Source: Veillonella nakazawae
Lineage (GTDB): Bacteria; Bacillota; Negativicutes; Veillonellales; Veillonellaceae
Direction: 5' to 3'
Length of the DNA stretch: 64,000 bases
NCBI RefSeq assembly: GCF_013393365.1
Contig: NZ_AP022321.1
Span: forward strand, 2,033,819-2,097,818
Shown here: positions 1 through 8,098 of the stretch, piece after piece
How the letters are laid out: each line of letters opens with the position of its first letter
Numbering within the stretch: position 1 is the first letter of the stretch
Position numbers and translations under genes: made by a program
The notes under the pieces: generated by a model
What the model was told of the DNA's origin: nothing
The model's input: only the letters and a program-made list of their open reading frames with translations
Databases searched by the model: none

Positions 1-478
1 CATCATCATAATTCTGTTTCGTACCGATGGCAAAAAACACAGAATGTTCTCTCACAATAGATAAACGCTCACCATCACTGCGTTTGGGGTAATATTTACT
101 TGCTAATAGTAGTCCAGGGACAGATGCTCGGATGTTATTACGATCATCATGCAACAACACAACTGCAGACTCATTAACTAACAAATCCATCACCTTCTCA
201 GAATCGCTTGCTATCTGATTGACTTCATCTTGTGTTAGTCCCCAGTCAGTTCTATACATTTCCATACGCTTATCAGATTCAGAATGTAATTTTATAACAT
301 CACTAGCCCCCACATTACTCAAACTACCAGCCCGATAGTTCTCATACGCATTAGCAGGAATACTCGCATCAGCACCTGGCATAGGTGGCTGTCCGGCTAG
401 GACTTCAATCTGCACAGCGCTTACATTCATGGTGAAAGCAGTAGCTAATGCCATCATAATTATACTTCTACGTAACAT
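1..478 (-). CDS. Secreted protein of a local paralogous family (C-terminus cut by window edge)
   Basis: This is the N-terminal 159 codons of a protein that runs off the left edge. It starts at an ATG 4 bases after an AGAGGG ribosome site. An N-terminal signal peptide (MLRRSIIMM, then a hydrophobic run to VSA) is followed by the signature QPPMPGADASIPANAYENYR, which is shared with the genes at 2962-4218 and 6701-7921. The function is unknown. Export across the inner membrane is inferred from the signal peptide. The uptake-like octamer GTGAAAGC (432) lies in the signal peptide codons. Confidence 0.75.
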   Translation of the reverse strand, partial: MLRRSIIMMALATAFTMNVSAVQIEVLAGQPPMPGADASIPANAYENYRAGSLSNVGASDVIKLHSESDKRMEMYRTDWGLTQDEVNQIASDSEKVMDLLVNESAVVLLHDDRNNIRASVPGLLLASKYYPKRSDGERLSIVREHSVFFAIGTKQNYDD

Positions 479-510
479 AAAACCCTCTTTTTTCTCTCAC
501 ATTACAACAA

Positions 511-565
511 AACAAGCACAACCTTATTAGCATAAGTATACTATGCAAACAAGACTGTGCCTATT
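511..565. repeat. Leader inverted repeat, copy 1
   Basis: The arms AATAGGCACA and TGTGCTTGTT surround a TGCAT/ATGC pair and a central AGTATACT. The same architecture stands upstream of the two other family members, with a different stem sequence before the 7921 gene. It may be a leader RNA hairpin or an operator. The central TATACT could also serve as a -10 element for the minus-strand gene. Confidence 0.5.
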
Positions 566-636
566 ATTAATAATTTTATATTTTAGTATGTATAAGTTTT
601 GTGTATATATTTAGTATTGATAAGGTTTATCTCAAT

Positions 637-665
637 TTGACGATATATATCTTTATCCCTATAAT
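637..665 (+). promoter_or_regulatory. Promoter of antisense (antitoxin) RNA, copy 1
   Basis: TTGACG and TATAAT are separated by exactly 17 bases. No protein gene follows on this strand. Transcription would run into the 3' end of the toxin gene at 778-879. The same promoter recurs at 4392-4420 and 6307-6335. Confidence 0.75.
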
Positions 666-671
666 ATAAGT

Positions 672-790
672 AGATAGTCAGACGAGTCGTACCGTCAGGC
701 TCATCTCGGAAAACATAAAATTTTGAGAAATGGCCTTTTCGTTTTATACTAATCTCCAGGTTAGTGGAAATGAAGGGCTATTTGTCTTTT
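672..790 (+). ncRNA. Predicted type I antitoxin RNA, copy 1
   Basis: Transcription from the promoter just upstream would end at a hairpin whose arms are AAATGGCCTT (728-737) and GAAGGGCTATTT (772-783), followed by a T-rich stretch. The RNA overlaps the toxin mRNA 3' end. Its CTCATCT is complementary to AGATGAG in the toxin leader. This resembles the par/fst layout of convergent RNAs with complementary 5' segments and a shared terminator region. The ends are inferred. Confidence 0.55.
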
Positions 791-879
791 GTAAGACAAA
801 TAAGCGCTATTAATGCCCCAAAGGCAATAACGACAGTTATTACCTGTAATAAGAGCATGATTAATTCATAATCACTCAT
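778..879 (-). CDS. Small hydrophobic toxin of a type I toxin-antitoxin system (Fst/BsrG/TxpA-like)
   Basis: This encodes 33 aa. It begins MSDYELIMLLLQ, continues as one transmembrane helix with FGALIALIC, and ends in charged KDK. The start MxxYExxM, an FG-xLI core and a lysine tail are typical of BsrG, TxpA and holin-like toxins, which depolarise or perturb the membrane. A GGGAGGG ribosome site precedes the ATG. The promoter is TTGTGT-17-TATAAT (941-969). A nearly identical copy lies at 6440-6541 (one residue differs, Thr to Gly near the end) and a broken one at 4527-4580. Assignment is by pattern, not by search. Confidence 0.7.
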   Translation of the reverse strand: MSDYELIMLLLQVITVVIAFGALIALICLTKDK

Positions 880-940
880 AGGCTTATCCCTCCCTTCAAA
901 AACGAAGAGAGGCCCAACCTCATCTGACTATCCTAAGTCT

Positions 941-969
941 ATTATAGAACGAACTAATATACGACACAA
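941..969 (-). promoter_or_regulatory. Toxin promoter, copy 1
   Basis: On the minus strand TTGTGT and TATAAT are separated by 17 bases, giving a leader of about 55 nt before the toxin ATG. Copy 3 keeps this arrangement (TTGTAT-17-TATAAT). Confidence 0.65.
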
Positions 970-1069
970 TAAGTATTATATTATATAAATATACGAATAA
1001 ACTAATAAAAGCTGAGCTAATTCTATAACTAAATAGCTCAGCTTTTTTGTGCCTGTTATTCCAATATAA

Positions 1070-1645
1070 TCATCTATAAATCAAAATTTTACTGACTTTA
1101 TCGCCTTTTTGTTCAAATTGTATTCCGTGCATAATATCAGTCCGATAGCGATATTTCCCATAAAACCATCGATTGTTAGAGTCCACTAAATCAGGTCTAC
1201 CATATACATTAAGAACTTTTCGCATGGAATCGCCTACGGCAATACCTCTATGTGTAACGGCATCACGATTCTCAATCATCATATATGTAACGATTGGCCC
1301 TACGCCATCCATTTTTAAATTTCCAAATGTAACACCACCATAAGTAATTCCTCTACTCGTCTCTTTAGTTGGTTGACCTAGACTAGCTTTCACGCTATCA
1401 AATGTATTGCCTAAAGAAACTCCAAGAATCATCATATCCTCTTCTGGCAAGGTATCCCCTACAATTTGTCCACCCACATAATGAGTGTATTGCTCAGCTT
1501 TTGGCCAATCATAAGACTGTTTCGCTGCATTTGTTTCAAGACGGTCCCAAGTTTTGCTCAGCCAACTTGCATCTGTCACATAATTATAGCTACTTACCAA
1601 TTGCAGACCTATAACAAGCCCCATAATTATAAGTTTCCTTTTCAT
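1070..1645 (-). CDS. Small secreted protein with two BamE-like repeats
   Basis: This 191-aa protein has a signal peptide (MKRKLIIMGLVIG onward). The ATG at 1645 is chosen because AGGAGAG lies just upstream; the frame stays open six codons further. Two similar segments, GVSLGNTFDSVKASLGQPTK and GIAVGDSMRKVLNVYGRPD, follow the G-x2-G-x5-V-x3-(L/Y)G-x-P pattern of SmpA/OmlA (BamE-like) and related envelope domains. The function is unknown. It is last in a minus-strand series of four secreted-protein genes (4218 to 1070). Confidence 0.7.
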   Translation of the reverse strand: MKRKLIIMGLVIGLQLVSSYNYVTDASWLSKTWDRLETNAAKQSYDWPKAEQYTHYVGGQIVGDTLPEEDMMILGVSLGNTFDSVKASLGQPTKETSRGITYGGVTFGNLKMDGVGPIVTYMMIENRDAVTHRGIAVGDSMRKVLNVYGRPDLVDSNNRWFYGKYRYRTDIMHGIQFEQKGDKVSKILIYR

Positions 1646-1766
1646 AGCTTCTCTCCTGAACATTCTTATAAATAACTCAAACTAATAATTTTTATAATAC
1701 TGTCTAAAAGCAGATGACATATTAGGCGTATCAAATGCGGGATACAGCTTTTTACACCACAATCTA

Positions 1767-2336
1767 TCACGGCTCATCATCATAGGCCACTCCATAGGCC
1801 TTTTGATAGATTATATTTGCTATTGTATATCGCTCCATGCCAAATTGAGGCGGTAATATCATTGCTTCTAAGTGTTCTTTTTGAAGTCGTTGTCGGCGTG
1901 TTCTACCTTCATTATTAAAAGCCATACCACCGTTAACGGTCCCTATAATACCAGGATTTTCCTGTTTCGCACGCCAAATAGAGATATACGGTGTGTTAGC
2001 TCCTTGGTGTAAGCCTTTTTCATGAACAGTAATCAAACGACGCAAGGATCGCTCTAAGTCGTAATCATATTGCAGGTTAATGCCTTGAATCAGATTTGAT
2101 GCAGGCATTAACACGTAAATAGTCGCTTCTACACGTCGATGACCATCGGGTGCGTCCACAGCTTTAATGGAACTAAGATCTAAGTACTTGCCATCCCCTC
2201 TACCAGAATCAACGGTTGAGTCGATATGCTGATAATGCTCTGCATTTAATAACTCAGCTTGTGATACGGCTTGACCTTTCATAGGCAATACGAGGCAAGC
2301 TAGTAACCATAGTGAAAGTAAATATATGCGTTTCAT
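1767..2336 (-). CDS. Secreted protein of unknown function
   Basis: This 189-aa protein has a clear signal peptide (MKRIYLLSLWLLACLVLP). A GAGGTGG ribosome site overlaps the stop codon of the upstream gene, so the two are probably translationally coupled. Of the two adjacent ATGs the second (2336) has the better spacing. The mature part resembles the protein encoded upstream in length and in its N-terminal QxELL/QELK start, so the two may be diverged duplicates. No known domain is recognised. Confidence 0.65.
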   Translation of the reverse strand: MKRIYLLSLWLLACLVLPMKGQAVSQAELLNAEHYQHIDSTVDSGRGDGKYLDLSSIKAVDAPDGHRRVEATIYVLMPASNLIQGINLQYDYDLERSLRRLITVHEKGLHQGANTPYISIWRAKQENPGIIGTVNGGMAFNNEGRTRRQRLQKEHLEAMILPPQFGMERYTIANIIYQKAYGVAYDDEP

Positions 2337-2344
2337 CATCCACC

Positions 2345-2926
2345 TCACTGTACCACAATATCATCAAAATGCTGCTGATAGGCAGCCATAAACATGGCAT
2401 CAGCTAAGTCATACATAAGAACATGCTTTCGATGAATCGGAAGGTTTCTAGTATTTTTTAAAGACAGAGTCTTTATAAGTACACCATCTAATGTATAAAT
2501 CGCACTGTCTGAATCAGTCATAAATAACCCAGACTTACTTTCACTAGCCTCAATCAAAGCCATCATAGATGGACTCGGATTCATCATATGAGAGGATTTA
2601 ATCAGAGTAGCCAGTGAATAGTTTGCATCATAATTAACAGTAAGCTTATTTTCCATAATCACAGCCTGATAGTGCGACGTATGTACCACATAATAAATAG
2701 CACTTAAGGTATACTGTGGCGGCGCATATTTTTGGACTTCCACAGAATAGGTATTTAAATAAACATACATGCCACCTTCATTAACAATAGGACTCCCTTT
2801 TGCATACTCATGCTGATAAACCAACTTAAACTGTGGTGATGTTTTCAACTCTTGATAGGTGATTGCCTCTGTAGGCATGGTGAAAGCCAGCAATACAAGG
2901 GCTAGCATTAAAATACGTTGAACCAT
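2345..2926 (-). CDS. Secreted protein of unknown function
   Basis: This 193-aa protein has a signal peptide (MVQRILMLALVLLAFTMPTEA). The ATG at 2926 follows GAGAGG at five bases. An earlier TTG in frame has no such site. It lies 35 bases after the 418-aa gene and touches the next one, which suggests one operon. The AFTM of its signal peptide is encoded by the complement of GTGAAAGC (2880), as in three neighbouring secreted proteins. Confidence 0.65.
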   Translation of the reverse strand: MVQRILMLALVLLAFTMPTEAITYQELKTSPQFKLVYQHEYAKGSPIVNEGGMYVYLNTYSVEVQKYAPPQYTLSAIYYVVHTSHYQAVIMENKLTVNYDANYSLATLIKSSHMMNPSPSMMALIEASESKSGLFMTDSDSAIYTLDGVLIKTLSLKNTRNLPIHRKHVLMYDLADAMFMAAYQQHFDDIVVQ

Positions 2927-2961
2927 AAAAACCTCTCTCAAACTAAACAGTCAAATACAGC

Positions 2962-4218
2962 TTATTTACTTAACAGCTTAACCCATTCCATATACCATGG
3001 AATAAAGATGGAACTATTTTCAAGACTCTCCTTATATGTCCCTTCTTCCCGCCATTGTGGCTCTTTACGTAATCTTGCAGCATCATCAAAGCCTACGTAT
3101 TCAATCATATCTCTTAGCTGCTTATGCGTATACGATGTTTTACTTTCATCATAATTAATACGATAACTGTAATAGTATACAGAATCTTTTACAACATGAC
3201 GAAGATAGGATTCACGATTGGGCTTATAGGCATCAACTAAAGAACCAGGAATTCCGTTATTCCACACTACGGCGTACTGTGTAGGTGTATCCAAATCATT
3301 ATATTTATGTAAATAATATATTATTGGAACCTTAATCAGCGTGTCATCTGTCTCTTTGCTCATAATTGCGCTACGTATTACCCGTATTTTAACCCCTGTA
3401 TCCTCATAAGTTCTCACCTCATGTCTCTCATTTTCTACGGCTTCACTGACTAACTTAGCCGTCTTAGGAATGCGATAGTGAAAGTTCCCCCAATGCTCAA
3501 TCTGACTGTAATTATCTAATACAGATAAGGATTCTATGGATGGAATAATATAATTACTCATCACCACTTCAGGTGCTTGCTCTTGATATGGATCTTCTGT
3601 ATTAACCCATCCCCCATAAGTAACTCCATACGTTGTCTTTGTATCATCCGGAGTGAATTCCGTATACATTATACGAGAATTGTTTGACATGAACTTCCAA
3701 GATGCATTCCTCAACCCTGGATAATTATATTTTCCTTCACCTTCAGCATATTTACTAAGCTCTTTACCATGAGGTGGTCCTACTACTAAAAACGAACTGA
3801 GACTACGAACAGCAAATAATGGCCCTTTTCCAGGCTCAGTTTCTATCACATCACCACGGAAGCTAACATTTGGTACGGATAATCTGATATTTTTATCCCC
3901 TTCATGAATCAATACCACTGTAGACTGCGAATAATCTGCAAGCTCCAAAGCCTTAGAAAAACCAGGATGTTCCAGATTTAGCTTATCAAGCGTAGATGGC
4001 GGATTTTTAGGATTCGATTTTGCAAATTGACTATATGACTCTGCCTCTTGCTCCGCTACTTTATTAATATGCCGATAATTCTCATACGCATTGGCAGGAA
4101 TTCTCGCATCTGCTCCAGGCATAGGCGGCTGTCCGGCTGGCACTTCGATCTGTACAGCACTTACATTTATGGTGAAAGCAGTTGCTACTGCCATCATAAT
4201 TACACTTTTACGTAACAT
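2962..4218 (-). CDS. Secreted protein, paralog of the genes at 1-478 and 6701-7921
   Basis: This 418-aa protein has a signal peptide ending near VSA and then QPPMPGADARIPANAYENYR. AGAGGG precedes the ATG by four bases. The C-terminal part shares with the 406-aa paralog the theme AVVWNNGIPGSLVDAYKP, a YYSYRINYDESK-type strand, and a final RDMIEYVGFDDAARLRK helix. No enzyme motif is seen. Export and a role at the cell surface or periplasm are inferences. It heads a minus-strand operon with three small secreted-protein genes. Confidence 0.75.
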   Translation of the reverse strand: MLRKSVIMMAVATAFTINVSAVQIEVPAGQPPMPGADARIPANAYENYRHINKVAEQEAESYSQFAKSNPKNPPSTLDKLNLEHPGFSKALELADYSQSTVVLIHEGDKNIRLSVPNVSFRGDVIETEPGKGPLFAVRSLSSFLVVGPPHGKELSKYAEGEGKYNYPGLRNASWKFMSNNSRIMYTEFTPDDTKTTYGVTYGGWVNTEDPYQEQAPEVVMSNYIIPSIESLSVLDNYSQIEHWGNFHYRIPKTAKLVSEAVENERHEVRTYEDTGVKIRVIRSAIMSKETDDTLIKVPIIYYLHKYNDLDTPTQYAVVWNNGIPGSLVDAYKPNRESYLRHVVKDSVYYYSYRINYDESKTSYTHKQLRDMIEYVGFDDAARLRKEPQWREEGTYKESLENSSIFIPWYMEWVKLLSK

Positions 4219-4255
4219 AAAACCCTCTCTTTTTCTTCTCTCACATTACAACAAA

Positions 4256-4309
4256 ATAAGCACAACCTTATTAGCATAAGTATACTATGCAAATAAGACT
4301 GTGCCTATT
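4256..4309. repeat. Leader inverted repeat, copy 2
   Basis: This is almost the same sequence as copy 1 (511-565), upstream of the 4218 start. Arms built on AATAAGCACA and GTGCCTATT flank a central AGTATACT. One arm differs by a base (AAATAAG against AAACAAG), leaving a G-T pair possible. Confidence 0.5.
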
Positions 4310-4391
4310 ATTAATAATTTTATAATTTAGTATATAGGATTTACTTCTAATTGCTATTTATAAGGTTGATATTTATACGATTTATCTCCAT

Positions 4392-4420
4392 TTGACGATA
4401 TATATCTTTATCCCTATAAT
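4392..4420 (+). promoter_or_regulatory. Promoter of antisense RNA, copy 2
   Basis: TTGACG-17-TATAAT, as in copies 1 and 3. It is intact although the toxin it faces is broken. Confidence 0.7.
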
Positions 4421-4426
4421 ATAAGT

Positions 4427-4545
4427 AGATAGTCAGACGAGTAGTGACGTCAGGCTCATCTCTAAACTAAATGAAACATGTAGAAATGGCCTTTTCGTTT
4501 TATCTAATTTCCGAAGAAACGAAGGGCTATTTTGCTATTTCTAGA
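4427..4545 (+). ncRNA. Predicted solitary antitoxin RNA, copy 2
   Basis: The promoter, the early GATAGTCAGACGAG segment and the terminator arms (AAATGGCCTTTTCG and CGAAGGGCTATTTT) are all kept. Only the last third of the toxin gene remains. It may act as a decoy or helper for the other two loci. The ends are inferred. Confidence 0.45.
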
Positions 4546-4580
4546 CAAATAAGCGCCACAAGTGCTTCAAAGGAATGCAT
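4527..4580 (-). pseudogene. Remnant of type I toxin gene
   Basis: The frame still ends in FEALVALICLE and then AK, matching the C-terminal half of the intact toxin (FGALIALICL). The N-terminal codons, ribosome site and promoter are gone, replaced by a terminator at 4583-4610. It could encode only 17 residues. Confidence 0.55.
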
Positions 4581-4582
4581 AG

Positions 4583-4610
4583 AAAAAGCCCGTATTAACG
4601 GGCTTTTTTT
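4583..4610 (+). terminator. Intrinsic terminator
   Basis: AAAAAGCCCG TATTA ACGGGCTTTTTTT: a strong short stem with a T-run. It would stop transcription coming from the antisense RNA before the symporter gene. Confidence 0.75.
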
Positions 4611-4771
4611 AGTTCCTAATATATATACATTCTCCAATATATCAAGAAACTCCTCTTTGTATTTTCCCCAGTTTTTATGGATAATTAAACTATACTTGAT
4701 ATATGCCCCGCAAGTAGGTAAGGGTGATTTAGTATGTGTCTCTAACTAGTTTGTAGTTTAGGAGGTGGCAT

Positions 4772-6187
4772 ATGGACTCTTTAACTATTATATGGGTTAT
4801 TGTTTGTGCCTATTTATTACTGAATTTATTGGTCGGCGTGTATTGTCATATTCGTGTAAAAGATAGTACTGACTATCTACTCGCAGGTCGTCGTATTGGG
4901 GTTCTTATGACGGCAGGCACATTAGCAGCTACGGAGATCGGTGGCGGGAGTACCGTTGGTGTAGCCGCGAAAGCGTATGGTTCTTGGGGTTTATCTGCAG
5001 GTTGGTACGTAGTCTCTGCAGGGATTGGGGTTATTCTCGTTGCTTTTATCGCTCCGCTTTTACGTCGCGCCATGGCAACAACAGTGCCAGAGATCATCGG
5101 TCGTCGCTTCGGTGGCTCTAGCCATTTAATTACGTCTATTCTGTCCATGCTAGCAACGATTACATTAGCCGGCGTACAGATTACAGCGACAGCAACTATT
5201 ATTAGCGTTCTCACCGGGCTTTCAACAGAGCTCGCCATCCTCATCTGCGGTGCGGTTCTCGTAATTTACACCATGTCCGGTGGCATGTGGAGCGTAACGA
5301 TGACGGACGTTATCCATTTCTTCGTTCTCGTTGGGGGCTTCTCCCTCGCTGTGCCGTTCGTATTGCACAATGTGGGCGGCTGGGAATCGGTAGTGGCAAA
5401 ATTACCACCTGAACAGCTCGGCTTCACTAAGGTTGGTTGGAAAACCATCATCGGCCTTATTATCATGTACTTCATGACCTTCTCCACCGGCCAAGAGTCC
5501 GTACAACGGTACTTCGCCGCGAAGGACGAAAAAACAGCCGTTCTTGGTTCCATCATTTGTGGTATTATCATGGCTCTATTTGCCTTCGTTCCTGCCGTGT
5601 TAGGCCTCGTAGCATTAGCTGAGTTTCCAAACATCGAAGCGAACAACGCGGTGGCAACGGTAGCACTTAACCTCATGCCTCCAATAATGGCAGGCTTCGT
5701 TATGGCCGCTGTCGTATCGGCAACGCTTTCATCAGGCGCAGGCGACCTATTAGGCGCCGCTACTGTATTTACCAAGGATATTGTAGAACATCATTTTGGT
5801 AAAAGCCTCACTGATGCTCAGCTCACTAAATATAGCCGTTTATGCGTTCTATTCCTCGGCATCATCGCCATCGTTATCTCCCTTGTAAGCAAAGCCATCA
5901 TTCCAATGCTCGTATTTGCTTTCACCATGAGATCCGCTGGCCCATTCGCTGCATTCCTACTAGGCCTCACATGGAAAAATGCAACAGCAGGCGCTGGCAT
6001 TTGGTCCATCGTGCTCGGCTCCATCGCAGGCGTGTACTGGGAATTCGTGGGCAACCCATACGGCATTATGTCTATCATCTTCGGTTCCATTGTCAGCCTC
6101 ATCGTCTTTGTGGCTGTGGTGTTCATTGAAAGATCTATGGGTAAACCACCGGCTCCACCGGCGATTCCTGACGACTTGAAAGAATGA
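4772..6187 (+). CDS. Sodium:solute symporter (SSS family)
   Basis: This is a 471-aa multi-pass membrane protein (about 13 hydrophobic segments), the usual length for the SSS/PanF-PutP family. It has the N-terminal SSS pattern DYLLAGRRIG, then GTLAATEIGGGSTVGVA, a region which forms part of the Na+ and substrate site in this family. The substrate cannot be told from sequence. TAGGAGGTGG lies four bases before the ATG. It is transcribed alone and closed by a terminator at 6218-6256. Confidence 0.85.
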   Translation: MDSLTIIWVIVCAYLLLNLLVGVYCHIRVKDSTDYLLAGRRIGVLMTAGTLAATEIGGGSTVGVAAKAYGSWGLSAGWYVVSAGIGVILVAFIAPLLRRAMATTVPEIIGRRFGGSSHLITSILSMLATITLAGVQITATATIISVLTGLSTELAILICGAVLVIYTMSGGMWSVTMTDVIHFFVLVGGFSLAVPFVLHNVGGWESVVAKLPPEQLGFTKVGWKTIIGLIIMYFMTFSTGQESVQRYFAAKDEKTAVLGSIICGIIMALFAFVPAVLGLVALAEFPNIEANNAVATVALNLMPPIMAGFVMAAVVSATLSSGAGDLLGAATVFTKDIVEHHFGKSLTDAQLTKYSRLCVLFLGIIAIVISLVSKAIIPMLVFAFTMRSAGPFAAFLLGLTWKNATAGAGIWSIVLGSIAGVYWEFVGNPYGIMSIIFGSIVSLIVFVAVVFIERSMGKPPAPPAIPDDLKE

Positions 6188-6217
6188 TATAAAAGAAGCG
6201 TATAAAAGAACACACTA

Positions 6218-6256
6218 AAAAAACTCCTATCGGTTAAACCAATAGGAGTTTTCCTT
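6218..6256 (+). terminator. Terminator of the symporter gene
   Basis: The arms ACTCCTATCGGTT and ACCAATAGGAGT pair around AA, preceded by an A-run and followed by TTTTCCTT. Confidence 0.8.
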
Positions 6257-6306
6257 ATTTTACAAGACCTCAACACATTACGTATTATACACATATTCAT
6301 CACAAT

Positions 6307-6335
6307 TTGACGATATATCATAACCTTACTATAAT
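6307..6335 (+). promoter_or_regulatory. Promoter of antisense RNA, copy 3
   Basis: TTGACG-17-TATAAT, third copy of the antitoxin promoter. Confidence 0.75.
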
Positions 6336-6341
6336 ATAAGT

Positions 6342-6452
6342 AGATAGTCAGACGAGTCGTAACGTCAGGCTCATCTCTAAAAGCAAAGAATCTTGAGAAA
6401 TGGCCTTTTAGTTATCGAATCATCTAAGATAACGAAGGGCTATTTGTCTTTT
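6342..6452 (+). ncRNA. Predicted type I antitoxin RNA, copy 3
   Basis: The body is the same as copy 1, with terminator arms AAATGGCCTTTT and CGAAGGGCTATTT and then GTCTTTT. It is convergent with the toxin gene at 6440-6541. The ends are inferred. Confidence 0.55.
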
Positions 6453-6541
6453 CCAAGACAAATAAGCGCTATTAATGCCCCAAAGGCAATAACCACAGTT
6501 ATCACCTGTAATAAGAGCATGATTAATTCATAATCACTCAT
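6440..6541 (-). CDS. Small hydrophobic type I toxin, second intact copy
   Basis: This encodes 33 aa, starting MSDYELIMLLLQ and ending CLGKDK. It differs from the copy at 778-879 by one residue. GGGAGGG lies before the ATG. Its promoter TTGTAT-17-TATAAT is at 6603-6631. Silent differences between the copies (GTA/GTG, GTC/GTG) suggest that the peptide is under selection. Confidence 0.7.
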   Translation of the reverse strand: MSDYELIMLLLQVITVVIAFGALIALICLGKDK

Positions 6542-6602
6542 AGGCTTATCCCTCCCTTCGATGACGAAGAGAGGCCCAACCTCGTCTAACTATTCTAGTC
6601 TT

Positions 6603-6631
6603 ATTATATGACGAACTATTATTCGATACAA
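6603..6631 (-). promoter_or_regulatory. Toxin promoter, copy 3
   Basis: TTGTAT and TATAAT on the minus strand with a 17-base spacer. Confidence 0.65.
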
Positions 6632-6668
6632 TAAGGAACGAATAATAGAAATATATAGATAAATACAG

Positions 6669-6702
6669 TAAAGACCGTACCCCAAGGTACGGTCTTTTTC
6701 TT
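6669..6702. terminator. Terminator, mainly effective on the plus strand
   Basis: AAGACCGTACC and GGTACGGTCTT pair around CCAA, with TTTTTCTT following on the plus strand. It separates the toxin locus from the end of the 406-aa secreted-protein gene. Confidence 0.7.
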
Positions 6703-7921
6703 ATTTCTTTACTCTTTTATTACTAGCATGTCTTAGTTGCTTGGCATTTCCGAAGTCTAAGTATTCCATTATATTACGTAGTTCAATATGATTATACTTA
6801 TTTTTACCATCTTCATAGGTAAACGAAATATAGTATTCATATTTATCATCTGTTATCAGATGGAAAATACGAGATTTCTTACCTGGATTATATTGCTCCA
6901 AAAGATATGAAGGAACACCATTATTCCATATTAAGGCTGCTTGAAGAGGTATATCTTTTACTAATATTGGATTCTTTTTATAGAAAAAGTGTTTTAAAAC
7001 CGTCTGAGTATACAACTGTATAGGCACCGCTTTATCTACTAAGGCACTACGTGCAACAACGAGTTTCATACCGTCTCCAACATACACGCGACCCTGAAAG
7101 TTATCACTTTTTTCTTCAATATCTAACATCATACCCTTAGGTAGTCGATAGGTTAGATTATCCCACGTAACAGTATCACTAGTTTTATCTAGATCATCTA
7201 GTGTCTGCATAGAAGGAATTACAAAATTAGCCATTGTAGATTCTAGATTTTTTGTAATGGGCTGATTCTTATTGCCTAGGATTGCCATATACATCTGATT
7301 TGGGTATTGATCAAAAGTAACAGCTGCATACATTACAGGTAAATTCCCATTCGAATATTTCTCTCTTATTCCCCAATAGCCTTTACTAATGCCCGGATAC
7401 TTAAATTCCCCTTTACGTTGATCATTTCTATAAAATCCTAAATCTTCAACTCCTTCATTAGCACCTACTAGCCCAGCAATAACATTGTGTTCAAAAACAT
7501 ACGAGCCTTTACCCTTTTTATTTAAGTCCTCAAAATAACTTTCTACCACTGAAATAGGCAATGTCACTTTAGCCTTATAATCACCTTCGTGCAATAAAAT
7601 TACAGTAGATTCATGCGTAATTAAATCCAAATACTTCGCATAGGCTTTTTTTGATTGCTCTGCCTGCTCCGCAGTTCCTTTCTTCTCAAGAACCTCTCCA
7701 TCAATTCGCTTATTATACTCTTCCATTTTCTTAATGTGATCAGCAGTAGGAATATTGCGAGTCTTATCGTAACGATAGTTCTGATATGCATTATCTGGAA
7801 TACTAGCGTCAGCCCCTGGTACAGGCGGTTGTCCTTCAGGCACAGTATACTGTGCCGCATCAATAGGCATGGTGAAAGCTACTGCTACAGCTAAGCTCAA
7901 CAAAGTACTTTTTAATTTCAT
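6701..7921 (-). CDS. Secreted protein, third member of the local family
   Basis: This 406-aa protein has a signal peptide (MKLKSTLLSLAVAVAFTMP, cut near DAA), then QPPVPGADASIPDNAYQNYR. It shares with the 418-aa paralog the ALIWNNGVPSYLLEQYNPGK segment and the terminal IMEYLDFGNAKQLRH helix. The middle is more diverged. It stands alone, between a type I toxin-antitoxin copy and a DcuC-type transporter gene. The function is unknown. Confidence 0.75.
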   Translation of the reverse strand: MKLKSTLLSLAVAVAFTMPIDAAQYTVPEGQPPVPGADASIPDNAYQNYRYDKTRNIPTADHIKKMEEYNKRIDGEVLEKKGTAEQAEQSKKAYAKYLDLITHESTVILLHEGDYKAKVTLPISVVESYFEDLNKKGKGSYVFEHNVIAGLVGANEGVEDLGFYRNDQRKGEFKYPGISKGYWGIREKYSNGNLPVMYAAVTFDQYPNQMYMAILGNKNQPITKNLESTMANFVIPSMQTLDDLDKTSDTVTWDNLTYRLPKGMMLDIEEKSDNFQGRVYVGDGMKLVVARSALVDKAVPIQLYTQTVLKHFFYKKNPILVKDIPLQAALIWNNGVPSYLLEQYNPGKKSRIFHLITDDKYEYYISFTYEDGKNKYNHIELRNIMEYLDFGNAKQLRHASNKRVKK

Positions 7922-7942
7922 ACAATACCTCTCTCAAATAAC

Positions 7943-7999
7943 AATAGGCACGTTCTCTCATTAGTATAAGTATACTATAACCTAGAGAACATGCCTATT
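7943..7999. repeat. Leader inverted repeat, copy 3
   Basis: The arms AATAGGCACGTTCTCT and AGAGAACATGCCTATT surround the same AGTATACT centre as copies 1 and 2. The stem sequence differs from theirs but still pairs, which argues for selection on the fold. Confidence 0.55.
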
Positions 8000-8098
8000 A
8001 TTGAGCCTTTTATAGTTTATATATTTTATTATTGAGGTATTGTATTTACTTCTAATATCAGTTTAATTCCAATATGAACAACAAAGCACTATTTAGAA

